Source: Geodermatophilus nigrescens (GTDB taxonomy: Bacteria; Actinomycetota; Actinomycetes; Mycobacteriales; Geodermatophilaceae). Taken from it: DNA of 64,000 nt. This document shows positions 1 through 6,977 of the stretch, one piece after another. The stretch covers positions 1,240,001-1,304,000 of the forward strand of contig NZ_FQVX01000001.1 in the NCBI RefSeq assembly GCF_900129495.1, read 5' to 3'. Both the position numbers and the translations under genes were made by a program. Each line of letters begins with the position of its first letter. Within the stretch, counting starts at the first letter, position 1. The notes under the pieces are model-generated. The model saw nothing but the letters and a program-made list of their open reading frames with translations. It did no database searches and was not told the origin of the DNA.

Positions 1-345
1 TTCGGCTTCGGCGACCCGGGCGCGCTGCTCGACCCGGACACCGGCATCTCGCAGCTGCTCGCCGAGGCCGACTCGGCGCAGCTGGGCGAGGAGCGGCGGG
101 TCGACGGCGAGGTGGTGCGCGAGGTGACCGCCGAGCTGCCCGGCGAGCTGGTCGAGCAGGTGCTCACCAGCGCGGACCCGGCCCAGCCGGTGCAGGCGCG
201 CTTCTCCGTGGCCCCCGACAGCGGCGAGCTGCGCCGCGCCGAGCTGACCGGCCCGTTCTACGCCTCCGGCCAGGACGCCACCTTCACGATCGAGCTGTCC
301 GACCCCGGCGCCGATGTCGAGATCACCGCACCGCCAGTCGGCTGA
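1..345 (+). CDS. lprG: LprG/LppX-family lipoprotein, C-terminal part
   Basis: The frame is open from base 1 and ends in TGA, so only the last 114 residues are present and the signal peptide and lipobox lie outside the window. The visible part fits the C-terminal half of the LppX/LprA/F/G fold, with alternating strands such as RFSVAPDSGELRRAELTGPF and a closing DVEITAPP. Mycobacterial LprG has a large lipid-binding cavity and carries triacylated lipids to the outer envelope. The downstream gene overlaps it by 32 bases and encodes a P55-type MFS pump, the same pairing as lprG-Rv1410c in Mycobacterium, and this context is the main support for the name. The assignment is good for the family and less certain for substrate. 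Confidence 0.75.
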   Translation, partial: FGFGDPGALLDPDTGISQLLAEADSAQLGEERRVDGEVVREVTAELPGELVEQVLTSADPAQPVQARFSVAPDSGELRRAELTGPFYASGQDATFTIELSDPGADVEITAPPVG

Positions 346-2050
346 GCCGCGGGAGGACGCCCGCCCGGTCCCGGGGCTGCCGCTGGTCGTCCTCGCGACG
401 CTGGCGGTCCTGGTCACCGCGGCCGACACCTACGTCGTCGTCCTGGCGCTGCCCGACATCCTCGCCGGGGTCGGCGTCGGCATCGACGAGCTGCAGCGGG
501 CGACGCCGATCATCGGCGGCTTCCTGCTCGGCTACACCGCCACGCTGCCGCTGCTGGGCCGGCTGGCCGACCTGCGCGGCCGCGTCCCCGTGCTGGCCGG
601 CTGCCTGCTGCTGTTCGCCCTCGGGTCGCTGCTGACGGCGACGGCGGACGGTCTCGGGCTCGCGGTGGCCGGCCGCGGCCTGCAGGGCGTGGGTGCCGGC
701 GGGCTCGTCCCGGCCACGCTGGCGCTGGTGGCCGACCGGTGGCCGCCGGAGCGCCGCGCGGTCCCGCTGGGCGTCGTCGGCGCGGTGCAGGAGGCGGGCG
801 CGGTGCTCGGGCCGCTGGCCGGCGCCGCGGTGCTCGCCGTCGCCGACTGGCGCGCGGTCTTCTGGCTCAACCTGCTGCTCGGCCTGGCGCTGACCGCCGG
901 GGTCGTCGTCACCGGGGGACGGCGGCCGGACCCCGTGGGGCTCGCGCTGCTCGCGCTGGCCGGCGCCGCGGGCGGCCTGCAGCTCGCCGAGCCGGCCGCG
1001 CTGGCCGAGGACGTCACGCTCGGGCTGGCCTGGGTGCCGCTGCTCGACGGCGTCCCGGCGACGACGCCGCTGGTGCTCGTCGCCGTCCTCGCCGGGGTCG
1101 CGCTCGGAGCGCGCAGCCTCGCCGCACCGGACGGCGCCGTGCTGCCGCTGCGCGGGGTGCCGCGGCTGGTGCGCGAGGTCGACGTCGTCGGCTCGCTGCT
1201 GGCCGTCGTCGCGCTGGGGGCGCTGGTGTGGTCCTTCGCCGCGGCCGACCCGGCCACCGAGGTCGTCGCCCACGGGCCGGTCCTGCTGCCGGTGGCCGCG
1301 GCCGCCGCCGTCGCGTTCTGGCTGCACGAGCGGCGCACGCCCGACCCGGTGCTGCCCCTGGGGGCGCTGCGCCCGGCCGGCGCCTGGGGCGCGCTGCTGG
1401 TCAACCTGCTGGTCGGCGTGGCGCTGGTGGCCGCGCTGGTCGACGTGCCGCTGTTCGCCCGCGCCACCACCACGCCCGGCGACCAGCTGGGCGCGGCACT
1501 GGTGCTGCTGCGGCTGCTGGTCGCGGTCCCGGTGGGCGCGGTGGCCGGCGGGTGGCTGTGCCGGCGGGTGGCGTCCCGGCTGGTCGCCGCGGCCGGCATG
1601 GCGCTGGCCGCGCTGGCACTGTGGGCGATGACCGGCTGGGGCGAGACCTCGCTGGACTCGTGGACCTCGACCGTCGTGCTGCTCGCCGCGGGTCTCGGCT
1701 TCGGCCTGGCGATCGCGCCGGTCAACGCGGTGCTGCTCGCCGTCACCGGGCCGGAGGTGCACGGCAGTGCCAGCGCGCTCGCCGTCGTCGCCCGGACCGT
1801 GGGGATGCTGGTCGGGCTGTCGCTGCTGACCGCCGTCGCGCTGCGGAGGTTCACCGCCGAGGTCGAGGCGATCGGCTCGCCGCTCACCGTCTGCCCCGAC
1901 ACCCCGGCCGACTGCCCCGCGTACGACGCCGCCGCGAACGCCGCCGTCCTCACCCAGCTGCACACGGTCTTCGCCGGCGCCGCGGTCGCCGCGGGACTCG
2001 CGGCGGTCGCGGCGCTGGTGCTGCTGCGGGAGCGCCCCGTCAGAGCGTGA
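314..2050 (+). CDS. MFS transporter, P55/Rv1410c-like (14 TM, DHA2 type)
   Basis: Encodes a 578-residue multi-pass protein starting at ATG inside the end of lprG. The first helix begins near residue 24. The cytoplasmic loop 2-3 motif appears as GRLADLRGR, and WRAVFWLNLLLG follows in the region typical of drug/proton antiporters. The length fits the 14-helix DHA2 subgroup. In mycobacteria the P55 pump works with LprG to move triacylglycerides and affects drug tolerance and envelope integrity. The 32-base overlap suggests translational coupling of pump and lipid carrier. Leu/Ala/Val-rich helices dominate and no truncation is seen. The gene converges with the oxidoreductase downstream, and the two stop regions overlap by 11 bases. 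Lipid export is inferred from synteny and a drug-efflux role is possible. Confidence 0.85.
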   Translation: MSRSPHRQSAEPREDARPVPGLPLVVLATLAVLVTAADTYVVVLALPDILAGVGVGIDELQRATPIIGGFLLGYTATLPLLGRLADLRGRVPVLAGCLLLFALGSLLTATADGLGLAVAGRGLQGVGAGGLVPATLALVADRWPPERRAVPLGVVGAVQEAGAVLGPLAGAAVLAVADWRAVFWLNLLLGLALTAGVVVTGGRRPDPVGLALLALAGAAGGLQLAEPAALAEDVTLGLAWVPLLDGVPATTPLVLVAVLAGVALGARSLAAPDGAVLPLRGVPRLVREVDVVGSLLAVVALGALVWSFAAADPATEVVAHGPVLLPVAAAAAVAFWLHERRTPDPVLPLGALRPAGAWGALLVNLLVGVALVAALVDVPLFARATTTPGDQLGAALVLLRLLVAVPVGAVAGGWLCRRVASRLVAAAGMALAALALWAMTGWGETSLDSWTSTVVLLAAGLGFGLAIAPVNAVLLAVTGPEVHGSASALAVVARTVGMLVGLSLLTAVALRRFTAEVEAIGSPLTVCPDTPADCPAYDAAANAAVLTQLHTVFAGAAVAAGLAAVAALVLLRERPVRA

Positions 2051-3005
2051 AGACGATCTTCCCGGCGGTGCGGCCCTCGAGCATGCGGGCGAACCCCTCG
2101 CGGGCTTCGGTCACGGGCAGCTCGACGTCGATGACCGGGCGCACGCCGGTGACCGCGCACATCCGCATCAGGGACTCGAGCTCGTCGCGCGTGCCCATGG
2201 TGGAGCCGACGACCGACAGCTGGGTGAAGAAGACGCGGTTGAGCTCGGCGCTCGGGTCGAAGCCGGTGGTGGCGCCGGAGGTGACGATGACGCCACCGGG
2301 CTTGAGCGACTTGACGCTGTGGCCCCACGTCGCCTTGCCGACGGTCTCCATGACGCCGTCGACCCGCTCGGGCAGCCGGGCGCCGGTCTCGAAGGCCTGC
2401 TCCGCGCCGAGCTCCAGCGCGGCGGCCCGCTTCTCCTCGCTGCGCCCGGTGACCCACATCCGGTAGCCGGCGGCCCGGCCGAGCACGACGAGCGCGGTGG
2501 CCACGCCGCCGCTGGCGCCCTGGACGAGCACGGTCTGGCCGGGGCGCAGGCCGGAGCGGACGAACAGCATCCGGTAGGCGGTCAGCCAGGCCGTGGGCAG
2601 GCAGGCCGCCTCGGCGAAGGACAGCTCGGCGGGCTTGGGCAGCACGTTGCGCCGGGGGACGGCGACGCGCTCGGCCATCGTGCCCTGGTGCAGCTCGGAG
2701 AACAGCGAGCGCTTGGGGTCCATCGTCTCGTCGCCGGTCCAGCCGGGGCTGGCGACGACGCCGTGGACGACGACCTCGTTGCCGTCCTCGTCGAGCCCGG
2801 CCGCGTCGGTGCCCAGGATCATCGGCATCCGCTCCTGCGGCAGCCCGATGCCGCGCAGGCTGAACAGGTCGTGGTGGTTGAGCGAGACGGCCTTCACCTG
2901 CACCGTCGTCCAGCCGTCGGGGACCTCGGGCTCGGGGCGCTCGCCGACCTCCAGGACGGAGAGCGGGTCGTCGGACGAGGGCGAGGAGACGAAGACGGCG
3001 CGCAT
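2040..3005 (-). CDS. Zinc-independent alcohol dehydrogenase / quinone oxidoreductase-like protein
   Basis: A 321-residue medium-chain dehydrogenase/reductase. The N-terminal GroES-like part (VKAVSLNHHDLFSLRGIG, ILGTDAAG) is followed by a Rossmann domain with VLVQGASGGVATALVVLG. It lacks the Cys cluster of the structural zinc and has no clear catalytic zinc Cys/His set, placing it with NADPH:quinone oxidoreductase-like members. The ATG at 3005 was chosen because it gives the family N-terminus (MRAVFVSSP) and lies 7 bases after a TAACGT -10 box, which suggests a leaderless mRNA. The longer open frame upstream runs through the next gene region and looks spurious. The substrate is unknown. Confidence 0.85.
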   Translation of the reverse strand: MRAVFVSSPSSDDPLSVLEVGERPEPEVPDGWTTVQVKAVSLNHHDLFSLRGIGLPQERMPMILGTDAAGLDEDGNEVVVHGVVASPGWTGDETMDPKRSLFSELHQGTMAERVAVPRRNVLPKPAELSFAEAACLPTAWLTAYRMLFVRSGLRPGQTVLVQGASGGVATALVVLGRAAGYRMWVTGRSEEKRAAALELGAEQAFETGARLPERVDGVMETVGKATWGHSVKSLKPGGVIVTSGATTGFDPSAELNRVFFTQLSVVGSTMGTRDELESLMRMCAVTGVRPVIDVELPVTEAREGFARMLEGRTAGKIVFTL

Positions 3006-3012
3006 GCGCCGG

Positions 3013-3018
3013 ACGTTA
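3013..3018 (-). promoter_or_regulatory. -10 box TAACGT, leaderless promoter
   Basis: On the minus strand TAACGT is followed by 7 bases and then the ATG of the oxidoreductase gene. This spacing puts the transcript start at or beside the start codon. No convincing -35 was seen. Confidence 0.5.
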
Positions 3019-3070
3019 GGACACCCCGGTCCGGCGGGCGACACCGCGCCCGCCGGACCGGGACGCGCGG

Positions 3071-3616
3071 TCAGCGCGGTGCCGCGCAGTTCGACAGGGC
3101 CGAGCGGATCGTCCCGGGGACCCCGTCGAGCGCCGCCGTCGCGTCGACCAGCCCGGGGACGTCGACGGTGACCGAGCCGGTCACGTCGGCGGCGCGCTCG
3201 AGGACGCGCAGCCGGCACTCCGACGGGACGGGCGGCTGGGCGGTGACCGGCCCGCGGCCGCGCCAGGCCACGTCGACGGTGAGCGTCCCGGTGAGGTCGG
3301 GCACCTCGAACCCGGAGCAGGTGAGCGTCGCCGTCCCGGCGGCGCTGACCGCGCCGAGACCGGAGAACGCGGCGGGCACCCGCTCCTCGGTCACGCACTC
3401 GTAGCGGCCGGCGAACACCTCCGGCACCACGAACGCCGCCTCCCCGTCCGGGTCGAAGGCGCTTAGGAACACCCCCGCGCCGCCGACGAGCGGGAAGGCG
3501 TAGGCCGACCCCGTCGTCGTGTTCCCGGGCGGTGCCGCTGCCGCCGTGCCGGTCAGCGTGCCCAGGGTCCCGGCAGCCAGCAGCAGGGTCACCGCCGCGG
3601 CCGTCCTCGTCCTCAT
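3071..3616 (-). CDS. Secreted protein of unknown function
   Basis: A 181-residue protein with a clear Sec signal peptide: MRTRTAA, a hydrophobic core, then GTAAAAPPG around residues 24-30 as a likely cleavage region. The mature part is beta-rich, with four Cys (ECVTEE, LTCSGF, ECRLRV, NCAAPR) that could form two disulfides. A strong GGAGGAGG Shine-Dalgarno sequence precedes the ATG. The gene lies head to tail behind the oxidoreductase gene with about 65 bases between them. No family was recognised and no catalytic motif is visible. An extracytoplasmic location is the only inference made. Confidence 0.75.
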   Translation of the reverse strand: MRTRTAAAVTLLLAAGTLGTLTGTAAAAPPGNTTTGSAYAFPLVGGAGVFLSAFDPDGEAAFVVPEVFAGRYECVTEERVPAAFSGLGAVSAAGTATLTCSGFEVPDLTGTLTVDVAWRGRGPVTAQPPVPSECRLRVLERAADVTGSVTVDVPGLVDATAALDGVPGTIRSALSNCAAPR

Positions 3617-3750
3617 CGTCGTCCTCCTCCGCGCCGCCCGGGCCCTCCGGGTCCGGCGCGGGCGGGAGGGTGGCAGCGGCGCGCGAGCCGCGGAACGGAT
3701 CCGGACGCGGGCGGGCCGGGGGACGGCGCGTCGCCCCGGACGCGCCGGGG

Positions 3751-3800
3751 TCAGCGGACGACGACGTCAGCGGACGACGACCTCAGCGGACGACGACGAC
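3751..3800. repeat. 16-bp tandem repeat over the selD stop codon
   Basis: The unit TCAGCGGACGACGACG occurs at 3751 and 3767 and, in slightly altered form, at 3783. The third unit holds the selD stop codon and last codons on the minus strand. Each unit therefore carries a copy of the TGA stop and the preceding Val/Arg codons, as expected from slippage or local duplication of the gene's 3-prime end. No effect on the protein is expected. Confidence 0.8.
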
Positions 3801-4790
3801 CGCGTCCTGCCGGGGCACGAACTCGCCGATCACCGGGGCGCCGGGCACCTCGCCGGCCAGCAGCAGCCCGCCGGAGGTCTGCGCGTCGGCCAGCAGCAGC
3901 GCCTCGTCCTCGCCGACGGCCGACAGGTCGGTGTGCGGCCGCACCCAGTCGAGGTTGCGCCGGGTGCCGCCGGACACGAAGCCGTCGGCCAGCGCCTGCC
4001 GCGCGCCGGCGAGGTAGGGGACGGCGGCGGCGTCGACCACCGCGGTCACCCCGCTGGCCCGGGCCATCTTGTAGAGGTGGCCGAGCAGGCCGAACCCGGT
4101 GACGTCGGTGCCGGCCCGGATGCCCGCGGCGACGGCGGCCCGCGCGGCGTCCCGGTTGAGCGCCGTCATCGAGGCGACGGCCTCCTCGCTCACCTCGCCG
4201 GTGGCCTTCATGCGGCTGTTGAGCACGCCGACGCCGAGCGGCTTGGTCAGCGACAGCGGCGTGCCGGCGACGGCGGTGTCGTTCCGGATGACCCGGTCGA
4301 GGTCGAGCAGGCCGGTGACCGCCATGCCGTACTTCGGCTCGGGGTCGTCGATGGAGTGCCCGCCGCCGACGTGGCAGCCGGCCTCCTGCGCCACCTCCAG
4401 CCCGCCGCGCAGCACCTCGGCGGCGAGCTCGGCGGACAGCACGTCGCGCGGCCAGCCGAGCAGGTTGACGGCGACGACGGGGGTGCCGCCCATGGCGTAG
4501 ACGTCGGACAGCGCGTTGGCCGCGGCGATCCGGCCGAAGGTGTACGCGTCGTCGACGACCGGGGTGAAGAAGTCGGTGGTCAGCACCAGGCCCTGGCCGC
4601 CAGGGATCCGGACGACGGCCGCGTCGTCGCCGTCGTCGAGGCCGACCACCAGCTCGGCGGCCGGGTCGGCCGGGCCGGTGCGGGTGAGCCCCGCGACGAC
4701 GGCCTCGAGCTCGCCGGGCGGGATCTTGCAGGCGCAGCCGCCCCCGTGCGCGTACTGGGTGAGCCGGACGGTGGCGGGCGCGCTGGTCAC
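3783..4790 (-). CDS. selD: Selenide, water dikinase
   Basis: Makes selenophosphate from selenide and ATP, the selenium donor for Sec-tRNA synthesis. The 335-residue protein has the N-terminal active-site segment HGGGCACKIPPGEL, in which the catalytic position is Cys, not Sec, with the essential Lys just after it. The ATP-binding and Mg-binding stretches GLDDGDDAAVV, LTTDFFTPVVDD and GRIAAANALSDVYAMGG follow, and the C-terminal domain holds GTDVTGFGLLGHL. The GTG at 4790 was chosen because it gives the normal N-terminus and lies 7 bases behind a TAGCGT -10 box. It is divergent from the lipoprotein gene and stands next to selC-selA-selB, so the whole Sec-insertion machinery is local. Its tail has been copied in a short tandem repeat. 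Confidence 0.97.
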   Translation of the reverse strand: MTSAPATVRLTQYAHGGGCACKIPPGELEAVVAGLTRTGPADPAAELVVGLDDGDDAAVVRIPGGQGLVLTTDFFTPVVDDAYTFGRIAAANALSDVYAMGGTPVVAVNLLGWPRDVLSAELAAEVLRGGLEVAQEAGCHVGGGHSIDDPEPKYGMAVTGLLDLDRVIRNDTAVAGTPLSLTKPLGVGVLNSRMKATGEVSEEAVASMTALNRDAARAAVAAGIRAGTDVTGFGLLGHLYKMARASGVTAVVDAAAVPYLAGARQALADGFVSGGTRRNLDWVRPHTDLSAVGEDEALLLADAQTSGGLLLAGEVPGAPVIGEFVPRQDAVVVVR

Positions 4791-4797
4791 CCGGCCG

Positions 4798-4803
4798 ACG
4801 CTA
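4798..4803 (-). promoter_or_regulatory. -10 box TAGCGT of selD, leaderless
   Basis: TAGCGT on the minus strand stands 7 bases before the selD GTG start. The arrangement matches leaderless promoters seen at several other genes of this window. Confidence 0.55.
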
Positions 4804-4869
4804 GTCCGCCGCGGCTGGACACGTCGGGCGCGCGCGAGGACGCTCGCGGCAGACCCCGGGAGGCCGCCC

Positions 4870-5511
4870 GTGACCCGCCTGCTGCCCGCCGCGCTGCTGG
4901 TGCTGCTCGCCGGCTGCGCGACCGGCGCCGGGCCCCCACCGGCGGCGTCGACGGCGTCGCCGCCCGCCGCGGCGGCACCCGCCACCGGGTCCGCCGCGCC
5001 CACCGCGGCGACGCCGGTGCCGACCGGCTCGGACCCGGCGCTGCGCGCGGAGCTGCTGGCCATGCTCGAGCGCGACCAGAGCGGGCGCACCGGCGGCCCC
5101 GACCCGGAGGGCGACGCCGCGCGCACCGAGCGGCTGGCGCAGATCCTCGACGAGCACGGCTGGCCCGGCCGCGACCTGGTGGGGGAGGACGGCGCGGAGG
5201 CGGCGTGGGCGATCGCCCAGCACTCCGACCTCGACCCGGCGTTCCAGCAGCGGGCGCTGGAGCTGCTGCGCGCGGCGGTCGACGAGGGGCGGGCCTCGCC
5301 CGGCGACCTCGCCTACCTGACCGACCGGGTCGCGGCGAACACCGGGCAGCCGCAGACCTACGGCACCCAGGTGTCCTGCACGCCGGAGGGGCCCGAGCCG
5401 GCGGTACCGCTGGCCGACGAGGCCGCCGTCGAGCAGCTGCGCGCCGACGCCGGCCTGGACCCCTGGGCCGACTACCTGGAGGAGATGTCCGCGATCTGCG
5501 CGGAGGAGTGA
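4870..5511 (+). CDS. Lipoprotein with DUF6624-like domain
   Basis: A 213-residue protein beginning at GTG with a lipoprotein signal peptide (TRLLPAALLVLLAGC). The lipobox Cys is residue 16, followed by an Ala/Pro/Thr-rich linker to about residue 60. The folded part includes HGWPGRDLVGEDGA, AAWAIAQHSDLDPAFQQ, LAYLTDRVAANTG and QTYGTQV, a pattern remembered from DUF6624 proteins. The function of that domain is unknown. The gene sits between selD and selC, divergent from selD with a 79-base gap. Nothing in its sequence links it to selenium, and it may be a passenger. An upstream in-frame extension exists but would remove the signal peptide. Confidence 0.8.
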   Translation: MTRLLPAALLVLLAGCATGAGPPPAASTASPPAAAAPATGSAAPTAATPVPTGSDPALRAELLAMLERDQSGRTGGPDPEGDAARTERLAQILDEHGWPGRDLVGEDGAEAAWAIAQHSDLDPAFQQRALELLRAAVDEGRASPGDLAYLTDRVAANTGQPQTYGTQVSCTPEGPEPAVPLADEAAVEQLRADAGLDPWADYLEEMSAICAEE

Positions 5512-5519
5512 ACGCGCCG

Positions 5520-5525
5520 TAGGCT
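5520..5525 (+). promoter_or_regulatory. -10 box TAGGCT of the tRNA-Sec gene
   Basis: TAGGCT begins 9 bases after the lipoprotein stop codon and ends 7 bases before the first base of the mature tRNA. Transcription would start at or very close to the tRNA 5-prime end, leaving almost no leader for RNase P. Confidence 0.55.
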
Positions 5526-5532
5526 GCCCGGC

Positions 5533-5628
5533 GGAGGCGTCAGGGTGCCTGGTGGCCCCCGCGGCCTCTAAAGCCGACGTGGCCGAGCAGCTCGGTCAGG
5601 CGGGTTCGATTCCCGTCCGCCTCCGCCA
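5533..5628 (+). tRNA. selC: tRNA-Sec with anticodon CUA (decodes UAG)
   Basis: A 96-nt tRNA including encoded GCCA. The acceptor stem pairs 5533-5539 (GGAGGCG) with 5618-5624 (CGCCTCC); the eighth pair typical of tRNA-Sec would be U/C and is mismatched. The anticodon loop CTCTAAA spans 5566-5572, so the anticodon is CTA at 5568-5570 and not the usual TCA. The anticodon stem has four firm pairs, then a bulged A. A long variable arm (TGGCCGAG with CTCGGTCA, 8 pairs, loop CAG) and a normal T-arm with TTCGATT mark it as the Sec class. It lies directly before selA and selB. UAG-reading tRNA-Sec has been reported experimentally in Geodermatophilus and Blastococcus. The identification as selC is firm from structure and neighbours. 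Confidence 0.96.
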
Positions 5629-5651
5629 GCCTCCCCGCGGGCCGGCGCGCA

Positions 5652-5657
5652 TACGCT
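5652..5657 (+). promoter_or_regulatory. Possible -10 box TACGCT before selA
   Basis: TACGCT lies between the tRNA-Sec 3-prime end and selA, 9 bases before the selA ATG. It could drive selA-selB with a leader of only a few bases. No Shine-Dalgarno sequence is visible before selA, in keeping with a near-leaderless mRNA. Confidence 0.4.
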
Positions 5658-5666
5658 GCGACAGCG

Positions 5667-6977
5667 ATGAGCGCCGACCCGCGGCGGGCAGTGCCCCGCA
5701 CCGACACGCTGCTGGCCGACCCGGCGCTGGCCGAGGCCGCCGCCCGGCTGGGCCGCGACCTGGTGAAGGACGCCGTCCGCGCCGTCCAGTCCCGCGTCCG
5801 CGCGGGCGAGCTCCCGCCGGACGACGCCGTCGCCGCGGTGCTCGCCGGCCTGCCCCCGACCGCGTCGTCGCTGCGCCCGGTGCTCAACGCCACCGGCGTC
5901 CTGGTGCACACCAACCTCGGGCGGGCGCCGCTGTCGTCGGCCGCGGTCGAGGCGGTGGTCGCCGCCAGCGGCACGACCGACGTCGAGCTCGACCTGGCCA
6001 CCGGCCGCCGCGGGCCGCGCGGGGAGGCGGCGCTCGCGGCGCTGCTCGACGCCGTGCCCGCGGCCGGGGCGGCGATCGTGGTGAACAACTGCGCGGCCGC
6101 CCTCGCGCTCGTGGCGACGGCGCTCGGCGGCGAGCTGGTCATCGCCCGCGGCGAGCTGGTCGAGATCGGCGACGGCTTCCGCATCCCCGAGCTGCTGGAG
6201 GCCACCGGCGCACGCCTGCGCGAGGTCGGCACCACGAATCGGGTCGCGCTCGAGGACTACACGCGGGCGGTCGGAACGGGCACCGGCGCGGTGCTCAAGG
6301 TGCACCCGTCGAACTTCGTCGTCCGCGGCTTCACCCGCGCGGTGCCGGTCGCCGACCTCGCCGCCGGGCTGGCCGGCACCGGCGTCCCGCTGGTGGCCGA
6401 CGTCGGCTCCGGCCTCCTCCGCCCGCACCCGGCGCTCCCCGACGAGCCGGACCTGCAGACCACGCTCGCCGACGGCGCCGACCTCGTCCTCTCCAGCGGC
6501 GACAAGCTGCTCGGCGGCCCGCAGGCGGGACTGGTGCTCGGCCGCGCCGACCTCGTGCAGCGGCTGCGCCGGCACCCGCTCTACCGGGCGCTGCGGGTGG
6601 ACAAGACGACGCTGGCCGCCCTGGAGGCGACGCTGCGCGGACCGCTGCCGCCGGTGCCGCGGATGCTGGCCGCCGACGTCGCCGGACTGCGCGCCCGCGC
6701 CGGCGCGCTGGCTGCCCGGCTGGCCGCCGCGGGGATCGACGCCCGCGCCGTCGACTCCGCCGCCCGGGTCGGCGGCGGGGGAGCGCCGGAGCACCCGCTG
6801 CCCAGCGCCGCCGTCTCGCTGCCGGAGGCCTTCGCGGAGCCGCTGCGGCGCGGCGCGCGTCCCGTCGTCGGGTACGTGGCCGACGGCCGCACCCTGCTCG
6901 ACGTGCGCAGCGTCCCTCCGTCGGCCGACGACGACCTGGCCGCCGCGGTGCTGGAGGTGGCCCGCCGGTGGACGTGA
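5667..6977 (+). CDS. selA: L-seryl-tRNA(Sec) selenium transferase
   Basis: A 436-residue PLP enzyme that converts Ser-tRNA-Sec to Sec-tRNA-Sec using selenophosphate. Family landmarks are LNATGVLVHTNLGRAPLS near residue 75, the PLP site SSGDKLLGGPQAG with the Schiff-base Lys at about residue 280, and VNNCAAALAL. Length is close to the usual 460. The ATG at 5667 is the only reasonable start and lies 38 bases after the tRNA gene. Its end overlaps selB, so the two are translationally coupled. Bacterial SelA is a decamer that reads the long acceptor/T-arm and D-arm of tRNA-Sec and not the anticodon, which is consistent with tolerance of a CUA anticodon. No catalytic residue appears changed. Confidence 0.97.
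   Translation: MSADPRRAVPRTDTLLADPALAEAAARLGRDLVKDAVRAVQSRVRAGELPPDDAVAAVLAGLPPTASSLRPVLNATGVLVHTNLGRAPLSSAAVEAVVAASGTTDVELDLATGRRGPRGEAALAALLDAVPAAGAAIVVNNCAAALALVATALGGELVIARGELVEIGDGFRIPELLEATGARLREVGTTNRVALEDYTRAVGTGTGAVLKVHPSNFVVRGFTRAVPVADLAAGLAGTGVPLVADVGSGLLRPHPALPDEPDLQTTLADGADLVLSSGDKLLGGPQAGLVLGRADLVQRLRRHPLYRALRVDKTTLAALEATLRGPLPPVPRMLAADVAGLRARAGALAARLAAAGIDARAVDSAARVGGGGAPEHPLPSAAVSLPEAFAEPLRRGARPVVGYVADGRTLLDVRSVPPSADDDLAAAVLEVARRWT

Noticed and set aside
323-1963. Long antisense frames, for example opposite the MFS gene and many others
   Set aside because: They are shadows of GC-rich coding sequence: Arg/Gly/Ala/Pro-rich translations without domains or ribosome-binding sites.
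4720-4790. Selenocysteine in SelD itself
   Set aside because: The active-site segment HGGGCACK has ordinary Cys codons (TGC) and no TGA or TAG.
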